Source: Rubripirellula sp. (GTDB taxonomy: Bacteria > Planctomycetota > Planctomycetia > Pirellulales > Pirellulaceae). Taken from it: DNA of 43,747 nt. The stretch lies in assembly GCA_016779185.1 (NCBI GenBank), contig JADHOA010000004.1, positions 1 to 43,747 on the forward strand, written 5' to 3'. The translations under genes and the position numbers were made by a program. Shown here in pieces: positions 34,796 through 43,747 of this stretch. The notes under the pieces were generated by a model. That model saw only the letters and a program-made list of their open reading frames with translations, was not told the DNA's origin and made no database searches. Numbering within the stretch: the first letter of the stretch is position 1; each line of letters starts with the position of its first letter.

Positions 34796-37138
34796 ATGGT
34801 GATGTTCATGGACGCTCGATCACTTTGGAACCGATTTCTTACAGCGACCGGTCGATGGTTGTTTTGGCTATGGATCTGTTCTTTTGCAGCAATGTCGATC
34901 GCAGGTGAAATCGAAGATTTGGCTTCGCAACTGCAAAGTGTTGATTTATCCGAACGGCGCAATGCAGCCTACGACTTGGCTTCGCGAGGCCAAGAAGCTC
35001 TACCCGCACTCGAGCAGCTGATTCAAGCACTCGGTGATCAAGATGCGCAGGTTTGGTTTCAGTCAATAACTGCGATTGGGAAATTAGGGCCATCCGCTGC
35101 AATGGCTGCCGAAGCGGTTGCGGCGCATCTTGGTAGTGATAGTGAGCAGCGCCGATATCGAGCAGCGTGGTGTCTTTCTTGTTTAGGCTGCGACGCGATT
35201 CCTGTGTTGGCTGCAGCAGTTTCAAATGAATCCAGTAGGATTCGTGCCACCGGTGTGAACGCACTAGGAGGAATGTCCGCTTGCCGCAAGCAAGCACTCA
35301 CTTTGCTCAGACGTGCAGTCAGGGATGAAAACCTGTTGGTCGCCATCGAGTCGGTGAATTCATTGGTGAAGCTACAAGCAGCTGAAGAACTTATTGGATC
35401 GTTATCTGACGATCGGATTGAGATACAAATTGCTGCGGCTTCAGGATTATCTAGTTTTCAGCAACTGCCAAATTCGGCGAACGACAATCTCGTGAAACTA
35501 AGTCAATCTGAAAACGAAGGGGCTCGAGCAGCAGCGATTTCTGCGTTGGGCGGATCTGATATAGAAATGGGGGTCTTGAAAAATCTCGTTCGCAAGAGTC
35601 TCGAATCGCCTAATCTTGCCACCACCAATGCGATTGTTGTTCTGATCAAGAAACAACCCGATAGCTCTGAGCTGGCTGACGTGATTTGTGAAGTCTTGTC
35701 TTCGGATCAAGCTGAAGTTCGTGCAGCTTGTGCCCGGGTGTTAGCTTCCGCTGGTGTTGAATCAAAGCGTGTTCGTGAGGCTTTGATTCAGGCTCTATTC
35801 GTATCAACAACGGACGCAGAGCAGGTGATCGATGCCATGACCCGGTCTGGTGATTCCATGATCGAGCAACTGCTCAGCTATGAACCTCAGTCAGAGGATG
35901 CTGAAAAGAAACTCTCAGAAGTACTCTCGACGCTTGGTGCTTTGAGCATCGACAACCTCGTTGTCGCTCTCAAGAGTGATAAGGTAGAGGTTTCTACTCG
36001 AGCCGCTAACGCATTATCTCGAATTGACAGCATTCCCGAGGAAGCACTTGTCGAGTTGATGGGATCGTTGGATTCCACTAATTCGGCGGTGCAGTTAGCA
36101 AGCTTGAAAGCTCTTCGGCAGCAAACAGAATTGCCCGAGGACGCTATCCGTAAGGTTCACAAAGCCGCAAAAGGCGAACAGGTACCAAATCGGGTTGCTG
36201 GAATTCTCTTGCTCGGTAATTCTGATTTTTCGAGCGAAACGAGTCTTCAGATCTTTGATGAGGCGAGTCAAGATAACAACCCCGCTGTCCGCTCCGCAGT
36301 GCTAGAAGCAATTACTGGGAAAGACTTTGCTGATGAGCGTTATGCAACGTTTCTTGCCTCATCTCTCGCAGATGGAGAGGCGGTCATTCGAAAGCTTGCT
36401 GCGGATGTGCTTTCTAAAATGAACGGCTGTCCTCCGCGATATGAAGGTCCATTGCTGGTATTACTTTCAGATGAATCCGATGAAGTGCGCAAGGCCGCTC
36501 TGCGGGCTTTATCGGTTATTGAGTCAAAGTCTGCGGCTTTGTCTCGACAGATAGCTTTACTGTTGCCGCAAGCAGATGAACTGTCACTCCTTGAAATACT
36601 TAGTGTTCTAGGTAGTTATGGAGCGTCAGCCGCTGGAGAGCTTGAAACGGTTAAAACGTTCTTATCGCATCCAAGTTCCGCGGTAAGATCTGCGACCGTT
36701 GGTTGTGTCAGTCAGATTACCGCTGATACCAATGTAGCCATCAACGCAATCTTACCGCTTTTGAAAGATGAGGATTGGGCTGTCAGAAAAGTCACGGCTA
36801 ATCAATTAGCTGAATATGGCGCTGCTGCCAGAATCGCTGTACCTGATTTATTTCGAATGCTCCGAAGTGAGGTCGATGAAGAGGCAGCTAGGAATGCGTT
36901 GAGGGCAATAGACGATGCAGGACCAGAAGCATTGGAAGTCCTCATGCAAGGTTTAGAGTCACAGGATCGACGTATCAGATTCTATGCGATGTTTTTGATT
37001 GGTAAAATCGGACCGGCTGCTGAACCGGCAATTCCTAAATTGCAAGAGCTCCTGAGCGACTCGGAGAGCGGTAGATTTCGTGAAACTATTCAGCAAGCAA
37101 TCGATCGTATTCAATCGCAGGCCAGTGACGGAAATTAA
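34796..37138 (+). CDS. Exported HEAT-repeat protein
   Basis: 780 residues from the ATG at 34796 (a TTG at 34787, immediately after the DUF1552 stop, is an alternative). A signal segment (FWLWICSFAAMSIAGEI) is followed by more than a dozen HEAT/PBS-lyase-like repeats covering the protein, seen as LGDQDAQVWFQSITAIGKLG, LLSDESDEVRKAALRALSVI, LLKDEDWAVRKVTANQLAEYG and IRFYAMFLIGKIGPAAEPAIP. No catalytic motif is visible. The spacing of nine bases or less to the DUF1552 gene makes a three-gene operon likely, so it may scaffold the exported DUF1592/DUF1552 proteins. That role is inference. Confidence 0.9.
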   Translation: MVMFMDARSLWNRFLTATGRWLFWLWICSFAAMSIAGEIEDLASQLQSVDLSERRNAAYDLASRGQEALPALEQLIQALGDQDAQVWFQSITAIGKLGPSAAMAAEAVAAHLGSDSEQRRYRAAWCLSCLGCDAIPVLAAAVSNESSRIRATGVNALGGMSACRKQALTLLRRAVRDENLLVAIESVNSLVKLQAAEELIGSLSDDRIEIQIAAASGLSSFQQLPNSANDNLVKLSQSENEGARAAAISALGGSDIEMGVLKNLVRKSLESPNLATTNAIVVLIKKQPDSSELADVICEVLSSDQAEVRAACARVLASAGVESKRVREALIQALFVSTTDAEQVIDAMTRSGDSMIEQLLSYEPQSEDAEKKLSEVLSTLGALSIDNLVVALKSDKVEVSTRAANALSRIDSIPEEALVELMGSLDSTNSAVQLASLKALRQQTELPEDAIRKVHKAAKGEQVPNRVAGILLLGNSDFSSETSLQIFDEASQDNNPAVRSAVLEAITGKDFADERYATFLASSLADGEAVIRKLAADVLSKMNGCPPRYEGPLLVLLSDESDEVRKAALRALSVIESKSAALSRQIALLLPQADELSLLEILSVLGSYGASAAGELETVKTFLSHPSSAVRSATVGCVSQITADTNVAINAILPLLKDEDWAVRKVTANQLAEYGAAARIAVPDLFRMLRSEVDEEAARNALRAIDDAGPEALEVLMQGLESQDRRIRFYAMFLIGKIGPAAEPAIPKLQELLSDSESGRFRETIQQAIDRIQSQASDGN

Positions 37139-37154
37139 CGTTACTCTTTGACCT

Positions 37155-40154
37155 CTATTGAGTCACACTTGGTTGTAGGCAGATCAGAAGTCCATTTTCT
37201 AATACAACATAGATCCGACTATCGTAGCCGATGCTTACGCCTCCCTTGACTGGTGGGCAGGGCAGTGGAGCAAGCCAAAGATCATCGCCAGTTATCGTAT
37301 CAATGGCTGCAAGAAAGGATGAAGACTCGTTGTTATCGAGATGGCCACCGGCCAAGAGCGTACTATCTGTTACCGCGAAACAGGTAAATCTGCGATCAGA
37401 ACGATCTTGCCAAAGCGGTGATGGCATTTTTCCACCACGCCGAACCCAGCGCGCTTCTTCTTTTTCAACTTTTGGTGCGTCATCAGGCCGTTTTGCATAG
37501 CGAGCTAAGTTGACAAATTGACTGCCTTCGTAGCTTGCATCGTGACTGATCTCACATCCATCTTCGCATTGATAATCCAAGGAAATGTATTTTCCGTAAC
37601 TGGGGTAGTATGGATAGAATGCCGTGCGAAATTGTGAATCAACTTGGTGTTGAGGAGCATTTAAACAGTTGAGTGTTTTCAGGTCATAGCGACCTGTTTC
37701 ATAAACTCCCCCTGCTAAGAAACGTAATTCACCATCGACGATTTTTAATTCGCCTTGCAAGCTGATACCGTTATTCACTTCGTCTTGAAGCGTTCCCGAT
37801 GTTCGGTTTTCGGCGATCAAATTTCCTGTGGCAGCATCCAATGCGACGATGTGGGTTCCGTCGTAGTGTGTCAAGCCTGCAGCAGCGTAGATCACTCCAT
37901 CTTGATGGACGACGCCACCTGCGACGGGCCACGAGCTGATGAGAGAGCCAAAAACAGGAATTCGATCGAGATTCGGGCCAACACGAAAATTCCATAAAGG
38001 TTGTCCAGACGCTGCGGAAAAGGCATAAACCTTTCCGTCAGCAGAGCCAACAAAAAGTCTTTCTCCAACGATGGTTGGGGCGAAGTAGATCGGTCCATCT
38101 GTCGACTGCGACCACAAAGGTTTTCCTTCGCGATTAAAGACCTGAATGGCACCACGACGATCCGCAGTAAAAACATAGCCGTTGGAGGTGGTGGCTGCTG
38201 TTGGTAATACTCCGTCACATACTTGCTGCTGCCAGGCAACTTCGACTTCGCGAGCAATCGGGACAATTGATCGATCGTCTCTAGCACTCGAGCCGCGATA
38301 GGTTACCCAGTCCCCAGGTTTGGCCGAAACAGCCGATTCATGGCTATGTTCGTTTTCATAAGTGAACAAAGACGGTAATTTCGATTGAAACGGCGCCTCG
38401 GGTTCAGGTCGTAAACCGATGTTTCCGTAAAGTGACAATTGGCAACCACACATCCAAGGGCCCCAATAAAGATGGCCTCCTGCAACTAGCACACCATCTT
38501 GGCATGGTGGCCGCATGGGATCAAAGTGCTGTGCTGTGCTGTCGTCGGTTAGTACGCGAACGGTTCCACCATTAGCTCGAAAAAAAATACTGTCGACACA
38601 ACCTGTGGCTCGAGTGCAAGCACGCCTTGCGGGGAAAGTTGACAACACCTTTCCCGTCGCGTAGTCCAGTTTCACCCCGCTCTCGGACTGTTGAGGTCCG
38701 GCAGCCCAAACGCCATCTTCTCTGAGAACCAATTGCAGATTTCCTGTGGGATAAGTCCACTCCAAGTGTCCGTCTTTTGTCGAAGCTACGACTGTTTGCG
38801 AACGTTGGGGTCCAGCAAAAAAAAGATGATCGGCATCGCACTTTACATAACACGTGGTGGCATAACCAGTGATGTAATGCTGAGCCTTCTCGTTGGCACC
38901 AATCGCTGTCAACAACTCTTCGCTGTTGTTTCGCCAATTGACTAGCCCAGTATTCCTGTCAATCGCAGTGAGAGATTCTTCAGGCGAATAGCAATAAATT
39001 TCCTGATCATTCATGCAGACGGCACGAGCGTCCAAATAGTCTTTTGACCGATGGGCCCAGAGGGTTTTTCCACTGTCAATGTCTAAAGCGATCAAAGTCC
39101 GTCCGTAACCAAACGAAGTCTTCGCTTCGTCATACTCGTGGCCTTTCCACATGTTCCACGGCCAATGCCCTAAACCTCGGCGTTCCGAGCGTTGTGTTTC
39201 AACATGTACTTCTTCACCACCGACTAATGCATAGAGAACGCCGTTGCTCAAAGACATCCACTTCCAAACGGGGCCATCACTCACGCTCTCATTTACTTTA
39301 ATTTCTCGAGTGATTTCACCCGTCTCTGCGTCAAAAAATTTGCAAGACTCATAGTCCCCGAGCAGAAGACCATCATTCGTCGCAATCATCGTGTTTCGAT
39401 GAATCATGAAACCTTCTGGTAATGCTCTCCTCCATAAAATGGTGCCGTTGTAAGCGTTGATACAGAGCAATGTGTTCAACATCTCGTTTTGATTTTCTTT
39501 GTGAGCAAGGTGACCCATCGCCTTGTAAATCTTGCCGTTGGCGATAACGGTTTGCTCCGGCATCGGACTGAACATTGGATCGCCGAGGAATTGCGTCCGA
39601 AAAGTTCCCCTTGCCAATTGGTCTCTGGACTGCGGATTGTTGTCTGGTCCGTGATAAGGATGAGACCAATCATCGATCCCTCGTGGAGCTACCTTGGTTA
39701 ATACTTCCTTTCCCAAGAACACCTGACCGCCAGGTCGAACGGGGCGAAGTAATTCATCGCGATCCCATGCGTTCGACCTACGGGATCCAACAATCAGGTA
39801 GTCCGCAACATTGTTAGAAAGTTGAATGCGATCTTCCGTCCCAAGAGACGTGAAGACGCGTTGACCAAGCATTGGCATTTTCGAGGCGTACTCGCGGACA
39901 AAATTCAATTGCTTGCCGTTTTCACTTTGAAAGAAAATTGTCCACTCATGATCAGCAGCACGATCGATCAATGATTTACTTTCGGAATCCGAAAGACTGA
40001 TTGCACAGAGAACTCCACGTTTTAATGGAAGCTGTCTTAAATCGATATCGAATCCGTTACTCACTGATAGCAACTGAGCGACAAGCAATGAAGGCAGAAT
40101 AATTAAGCGAAGAAGGGAGTACATGCGTTTTCCAAAAAGTTGGTGTAAGTCCAT
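37155..40154 (-). CDS. Large exported PQQ-like beta-propeller protein
   Basis: 999 residues with a signal peptide (MYSLLRLIILPSLLVAQLLSVSNG when started at the internal ATG 40124, which is equally acceptable). The body contains many PQQ/BamB-type propeller repeats: INAYNGTILWRRALP, LIALDIDSGKTLWAH, LTAIDRNTGLVNWRN, VYAFSAASGQPLWNF, VALDAATGNLIAENR and AAIDTITGDDLWLAP. An N-terminal domain of about 150 residues and the GIDDWSHPYHGPDNNPQS motif are typical of planctomycete versions. Cys-rich patches (PWMCGCQLSLYG) may bind something. It converges on the HEAT gene with only 16 bases between. Quinone binding and enzyme activity are unproven. Confidence 0.93.
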   Translation of the reverse strand: MDLHQLFGKRMYSLLRLIILPSLLVAQLLSVSNGFDIDLRQLPLKRGVLCAISLSDSESKSLIDRAADHEWTIFFQSENGKQLNFVREYASKMPMLGQRVFTSLGTEDRIQLSNNVADYLIVGSRRSNAWDRDELLRPVRPGGQVFLGKEVLTKVAPRGIDDWSHPYHGPDNNPQSRDQLARGTFRTQFLGDPMFSPMPEQTVIANGKIYKAMGHLAHKENQNEMLNTLLCINAYNGTILWRRALPEGFMIHRNTMIATNDGLLLGDYESCKFFDAETGEITREIKVNESVSDGPVWKWMSLSNGVLYALVGGEEVHVETQRSERRGLGHWPWNMWKGHEYDEAKTSFGYGRTLIALDIDSGKTLWAHRSKDYLDARAVCMNDQEIYCYSPEESLTAIDRNTGLVNWRNNSEELLTAIGANEKAQHYITGYATTCYVKCDADHLFFAGPQRSQTVVASTKDGHLEWTYPTGNLQLVLREDGVWAAGPQQSESGVKLDYATGKVLSTFPARRACTRATGCVDSIFFRANGGTVRVLTDDSTAQHFDPMRPPCQDGVLVAGGHLYWGPWMCGCQLSLYGNIGLRPEPEAPFQSKLPSLFTYENEHSHESAVSAKPGDWVTYRGSSARDDRSIVPIAREVEVAWQQQVCDGVLPTAATTSNGYVFTADRRGAIQVFNREGKPLWSQSTDGPIYFAPTIVGERLFVGSADGKVYAFSAASGQPLWNFRVGPNLDRIPVFGSLISSWPVAGGVVHQDGVIYAAAGLTHYDGTHIVALDAATGNLIAENRTSGTLQDEVNNGISLQGELKIVDGELRFLAGGVYETGRYDLKTLNCLNAPQHQVDSQFRTAFYPYYPSYGKYISLDYQCEDGCEISHDASYEGSQFVNLARYAKRPDDAPKVEKEEARWVRRGGKMPSPLWQDRSDRRFTCFAVTDSTLLAGGHLDNNESSSFLAAIDTITGDDLWLAPLPCPPVKGGVSIGYDSRIYVVLENGLLICLQPSVTQ

Positions 40155-40269
40155 GGTTACGCTATTCGTTAGTGTACTGTGTCAGAATCGACGGATATGA
40201 TACCGGTTGGAAAACGGTATTAAAATTTCGTCGTTCTGATTCATTGGCGACTGAAGATTGGAGAGAAAA

Positions 40270-42339
40270 ATGAGGCTGTTCGCGGTACTGATTTTGTGTG
40301 TGTCGATCACCGCTCTGATTACATTTCCAAATAAGGTCCATGCTGCAAGCGGTCTAACGTCAGCGGATGTTGCCAGATTGCAGTCGGTTCAGGACGCAGA
40401 GATATCGCCGGATGGAAATTGGATTGCGTTGCGCTTAGCTGTGCCACGTTTACCCACTCAAGGTGAAGATGGTTCCTCTTGGACAGAACTTCATGTCATC
40501 GATGTTCAAACTGGGCGACAAAAACCATTTGTCACGGGTGAAGTCTCAATTGGTCCGGTGCAATGGGCGCATGATTCCAAGACTCTGTATTACACAGCAA
40601 AAAGGTTTGGCGACAAAAATACCTGCCTATATCAAATTCCAGTGGATGGGGGCGAATCAGTCCCTGTGTTGCGAAGAAGCGAATCCATTAGAGGATTTCA
40701 ATTTAGTCTGGATGGCGGGAAGCTCGCGTTTCTTGCCCTTACCGAAAAAAACGAAGTTTCCAAAAAACAAGATGAGCAGGGCTTCAATCAAGAGATCTAT
40801 GAAGAAGATGCACGTTCGGCCGCAGTTTGGATCGGTGATTTCGACAATGGTTTAGTCAAAAACATCACTCAAATCGAGTTGACGGGATCTGCCTATGAAG
40901 TGCACTGGAGTCCCCAAGGCCACCGACTAGCCGTTGTTGCTGCTCCAACTCCAAGCGTTGACGATCAGTACATGAAAAGGCAAGTCCATCTAATAGATGT
41001 AGCGTCTCAAAAGCATTTATCGTCGTTAAACACCTCAGGGAAACTGGGTGAAGTTTGCTGGAATTCCACCGGTGAAAAAATAGCTGTAATTTCAGGACAA
41101 GATAAGCACGATCCATCAGAGGGTCGCATCGTGATACACGACCTTTCCAACAAGATGCAAACCACCACATTGTTGGCCGATTACGAAGCACATGTCATCA
41201 AGATCAACTGGTTAGACTCGGACACCTTACTCTGGTTAGCCGAAGAAAATCTCGGATCGCAAGTCGGAACGATCACGGTTGATGGAAAAGTCGACCGTTG
41301 GCTTGATCCGGGAGAGATTGTTTTTAGTTCATTTTCGATCGATGATTCGACTAACGGGTTGGCGTTGGTAGGTAGTTCGTATGAACATCCGAGTGAGGTC
41401 TTTTTCCTTCAACGCCACGAACAAAAAATACAGCGGCTCACGAATCATAATGAATGGCTCAAAGACCGCGATTTCGGAAGACAAGTCGCCGTAAAATGGA
41501 ACGCACGCGATGGCCTGCCGCTCGAAGGTATTTTGATTTATCCATTGGACTATGATGAGGCAAAAAAGTATCCGACGATTATGTACGTGCATGGTGGTCC
41601 GGAATCGCACGAAAAAAATGCTTGGCTCACATCTTATTCTCGACCCGGTCAGGTCGCCGCTGCGAAGGGATTTGTTGTTTTCTATCCTAACTATCGCGGA
41701 AGTACGGGTAGAGGTGTTCAGTTCTCGATGGCAGGTCAGGGAGATGCTGCGGGTAAAGAGTTCGACGACCTTATCGACGGAATTGACTACCTAATCGCAA
41801 ACGCGATAGCAGATTCTACCGCTATCGGTGTAACAGGAGGATCCTATGGCGGCTATGCTTCAGCTTGGTGTTCTACCTATTATTCGGATCGATTTGCTGC
41901 AAGCGTTATGTTCGTCGGAATCAGTGATAACCTATCCAAGGTAGGGACCACAGATATTCCTGAAGAAATGTATTTGGTCCATCATCGAAAACGCCTCTGG
42001 GATGATTGGAACTACTTTCTCGAAAGAAGTCCGATACGATATGTTGAGCGCAATCAGACACCTACTCTCATCCTTCACGGAAAAGAAGATCCGAGAGTAC
42101 ATCCATCGCAATCATTGGAATTGCATCGCCATTTAAAAACTCTTGATCAAGCACCGGTGCGATTAGTGCTCTATCCCGGAGAAGGTCACGGTAATAAGCG
42201 AGCGGCATCAAAATTTGATTACAATCTACGAATGCTTCGTTGGATGGAGCATTTTTTGATCGCTCGAAAGCAAGAGGCGCCCAGTTATTCAATCGACTAT
42301 GACGAACATTTTAGCGGCGATCACAGTAGTGAAGACTAA
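40270..42339 (+). CDS. Secreted S9 family peptidase (S9C-like, dipeptidyl/acylaminoacyl type)
   Basis: 689 residues from the ATG at 40270, preceded by GGAGAG (40259-40264). A signal peptide (MRLFAVLILCVSITALI..., cleavage near VHAAS) leads to an N-terminal propeller with WD40/TolB-like blades (ISPDGNWIALR, WAHDSKTLYYTAKR, WSPQGHRLAVVAAP). The hydrolase domain has YPTIMYVHGGPESH, NYRGSTGRG, catalytic Ser in GGSYGG (about residue 525), Asp in LHGKEDPRVHPSQS and His in GEGHG. This matches the acylaminoacyl-peptidase/DPP-like subgroup and differs from the S9A enzyme encoded at 14885. Confidence 0.95.
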   Translation: MRLFAVLILCVSITALITFPNKVHAASGLTSADVARLQSVQDAEISPDGNWIALRLAVPRLPTQGEDGSSWTELHVIDVQTGRQKPFVTGEVSIGPVQWAHDSKTLYYTAKRFGDKNTCLYQIPVDGGESVPVLRRSESIRGFQFSLDGGKLAFLALTEKNEVSKKQDEQGFNQEIYEEDARSAAVWIGDFDNGLVKNITQIELTGSAYEVHWSPQGHRLAVVAAPTPSVDDQYMKRQVHLIDVASQKHLSSLNTSGKLGEVCWNSTGEKIAVISGQDKHDPSEGRIVIHDLSNKMQTTTLLADYEAHVIKINWLDSDTLLWLAEENLGSQVGTITVDGKVDRWLDPGEIVFSSFSIDDSTNGLALVGSSYEHPSEVFFLQRHEQKIQRLTNHNEWLKDRDFGRQVAVKWNARDGLPLEGILIYPLDYDEAKKYPTIMYVHGGPESHEKNAWLTSYSRPGQVAAAKGFVVFYPNYRGSTGRGVQFSMAGQGDAAGKEFDDLIDGIDYLIANAIADSTAIGVTGGSYGGYASAWCSTYYSDRFAASVMFVGISDNLSKVGTTDIPEEMYLVHHRKRLWDDWNYFLERSPIRYVERNQTPTLILHGKEDPRVHPSQSLELHRHLKTLDQAPVRLVLYPGEGHGNKRAASKFDYNLRMLRWMEHFLIARKQEAPSYSIDYDEHFSGDHSSED

Positions 42340-42476
42340 GAGAGTGCATCCTTGTTATTTCCGTGTTCTGGGATCATCTGAAGTATTGAGACTGGGTGAT
42401 CACCGACGGCGATTGAATGTCTCACTACGTCCTTGGGTATTATCACTTCTTCCATCAAGTTTTTAAGATTCACCAA

Positions 42477-42956
42477 ATGCGAAATCAATTTAACAGTTCA
42501 AAGCGTTTTCAAATGATGGTAACGGCGTGCGTCCTTTCCGTTTTGAATGTTCCTTCGAGTTTTGCTAAAGACGCAGGTCAAAATGTCCTTCAAGCAGCAG
42601 TCATTGCTGAGGAAATTCCCCACACAAAGGATTCACTTTCGGAAGTTAAAACACGCGTTGAATCAAAGATCGCTGCACTGTTGGATATCAGAGAGTCTTC
42701 AGAGTGGAACGATGGACACCTTAAGTTGGCGATTTTGATACCGCTAAGCGAATTAAAAAGTTCAAACCCAAGCGCCGAAGTAAAAAAAGCTTTGGAGGCT
42801 TTGGATAAAAGCGAACCAATTTATTGTCATTGTCGGTCCGGTCGGCGCGTATTAACCGCCGCACCGCTCCTAAAAAAAATGGGTTTCGATGTTCGACCAC
42901 TCAAAGCGGGTTTTGAAGAATTGAGCAAGAATGGTTTTGAGGTCGCTAAACCCTAA
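42477..42956 (+). CDS. Exported rhodanese-like domain protein
   Basis: 159 residues from the ATG at 42477; the ATG at 42417 would put 20 extra residues before a normal signal peptide (MMVTACVLSVLNVPSSFAKD). The mature part holds one rhodanese domain: LLDIRESSEWNDGHLKLAILIPLSEL, then EPIYCHCRSGRRVLTAAPLLKKMGF, with active-loop Cys in CRSGRR and a closing LKAGFEELSKNGF. Such exported single-domain rhodaneses carry sulfur or act as redox sensors; the partner is unknown. It follows the S9 peptidase gene in the same direction with a 137-base gap. Confidence 0.9.
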   Translation: MRNQFNSSKRFQMMVTACVLSVLNVPSSFAKDAGQNVLQAAVIAEEIPHTKDSLSEVKTRVESKIAALLDIRESSEWNDGHLKLAILIPLSELKSSNPSAEVKKALEALDKSEPIYCHCRSGRRVLTAAPLLKKMGFDVRPLKAGFEELSKNGFEVAKP

Positions 42957-43021
42957 GTGACTTGATCGTCGGCTCACCCGCATATCATTACATAATAAGA
43001 AATGATGAAAACGCGAAGCTG

Positions 43022-43041
43022 TGTGTGCCGTCTTGCACACA
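43022..43041. terminator. Possible hairpin between converging rhodanese and sulfatase genes
   Basis: TGTGTGC (43022-43028) and GCACACA (43035-43041) pair across CGTCTT. Only a weak T-rich tail follows on the plus strand and none on the minus strand. It lies between convergent genes, where a terminator is expected. Confidence 0.4.
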
Positions 43042-43064
43042 TTTGTTAGCTCTTGAGATGCTGG

Positions 43065-43747
43065 TTACTCACCGTCGATGAGAAAGCCAAGTTCCGAGAT
43101 TGCGGCAAAGTTTTCTCCACTAAAATCGGTTTCGCAAACCACCCGAATATACCGAGCATTCGTGCGCGGAAATATTTTAGTTTGGGGCTTTGTGGATAGG
43201 TCAAAAGTAGATTCAAGAACTTTCTGAAATTGGTTTCCATCCAAGCTCAGCTCAATGGAAAAATCTTTAACCGCTCCGTTTCGACTACGGTCTTGCCGAC
43301 ACATGTAGACTATTCCCCGTAGAGCCGCTTCTTCGACTAGATCGATGGTTAGGACGTGTGGTGGAGCAGCTTTTCCATCCGAGAACTTTGTGTGCCACCA
43401 GGTCGTTGGGTCGCCGTCGATAGCATTCAAAGCGAGCTTGTTGTTGGCTCGGTTTTCGCTGCTGACCTCAATGATTTTCCAACCCGAATTCTTGAGTAAT
43501 CCTTGGGTAGGCATCGTTTCAACTTTACCGTTCAAACGACTCTTTTCAGACGGTCCATTTGCGGCGTCATGTCGCCCAGCTTTTGCTCGGCGATCACGTT
43601 CATGCTCGACCGTGGAATGAAAAATACCCTCTACCTCGGGCTCGTGCGCAGAATCAGCTAGTTGAATAAGCTCAGTGAGTTTTGTCCGATGAACGGTTGC
43701 GAGGTTTTCCTTTTCTGAAATGTCGTTCTTCAAATCGTAGAGTTCCC
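43065..43747 (-). CDS. Sulfatase C-terminus with F5/8 type C (discoidin) domain, cut by the window edge
   Basis: The minus-strand frame runs open to the window end and begins ELYDLKNDISEKENLA, the classic C-terminal motif of type I sulfatases, so the catalytic part with its formylglycine Cys lies outside. After a helical region and a short charged linker, residues about 80-220 of the visible part form a discoidin-like domain: GWKIIEVSSENRANNKLALNAIDGDPTTWWHT, PPHVLTIDLVEEAALRGIVYMCRQD, FSIELSLDGNQF and ARYIRVVCETDF. The domain probably targets a sulfated polysaccharide. Internal start codons (for example TTG at 43733) are not real starts. Convergent with the rhodanese gene. Confidence 0.88.
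   Translation of the reverse strand, partial: ELYDLKNDISEKENLATVHRTKLTELIQLADSAHEPEVEGIFHSTVEHERDRRAKAGRHDAANGPSEKSRLNGKVETMPTQGLLKNSGWKIIEVSSENRANNKLALNAIDGDPTTWWHTKFSDGKAAPPHVLTIDLVEEAALRGIVYMCRQDRSRNGAVKDFSIELSLDGNQFQKVLESTFDLSTKPQTKIFPRTNARYIRVVCETDFSGENFAAISELGFLIDGE

Overview
The window looks like a chromosomal segment of a planctomycete, most likely of the Pirellulaceae/Rhodopirellula type, with moderate-to-low GC judged by eye. The evidence is the set of lineage-typical families: a DUF1592-type 'planctomycete cytochrome c' gene overlapping a DUF1552 gene, a very large secreted PQQ-type beta-propeller protein, a sulfatase with a C-terminal discoidin domain, a lysine/alanine-rich histone H1-like protein, a DnaA without its N-terminal domain, and several small secreted proteins of planctomycete style. 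No rRNA, tRNA, CRISPR array, transposase, integrase or phage gene was seen. It reads as core chromosome around a probable replication origin, followed by catabolic and secreted-protein genes.

Layout. 134-3731: a membrane-anchored TPR-like protein, then clpC. 3804-6537 (minus): dnaN and dnaA flank a 463-bp AT-rich intergenic region with DnaA-box-like TTTTCCACA sites, the likely oriC. 6643-8520 (minus): a cysteine desulfurase and a conserved membrane-anchored protein. 8658-9851 (plus): an ScpB-like chromosome segregation protein with an extreme acidic tail. 9891-14611 (minus): hemA, a CcsA/HemX-type membrane protein translationally coupled to it, and comEC. 14885-18583 (plus): prolyl oligopeptidase, a site-2 protease and the H1-like protein, closed by a strong terminator. 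18767-22282 (minus): an Mrp/ApbC Fe-S carrier, a two-gene unit made of a degenerate NtrC-like protein and a small receiver-like protein, and a small secreted Tyr-rich protein. 22743-25728 (plus): three exported or membrane proteins; the last two share a VxD-x-x-x-CCFG motif. 25794-29544: a DUF4432 aldose-epimerase-like gene divergent from a TIM-barrel sugar isomerase and a Gfo/Idh/MocA oxidoreductase, which together look like a sugar or polyol catabolic module. 29787-31052 (minus): a polytopic membrane protein. 31470-37138 (plus): DUF1592, DUF1552 and HEAT-repeat genes as one probable operon. 37155-40154 (minus): PQQ propeller protein. 40270-42956 (plus): second S9 peptidase and a periplasmic rhodanese. 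43065-end (minus): C-terminus of a sulfatase with an F5/8-type-C domain.

The genes fall into three themes: chromosome replication and organisation (dnaA, oriC, dnaN, scpB, H1-like protein), cofactor assembly and proteostasis (clpC, cysteine desulfurase, Mrp, hemA, ccsA, site-2 protease, S9 peptidases), and secreted or catabolic functions typical of planctomycetes. The most interesting unexplained items are the pseudo-enhancer-binding protein with its 143-residue partner, the domain-I-less DnaA with its origin, and the CCFG protein pair. All calls come from reading the sequence without database searches.
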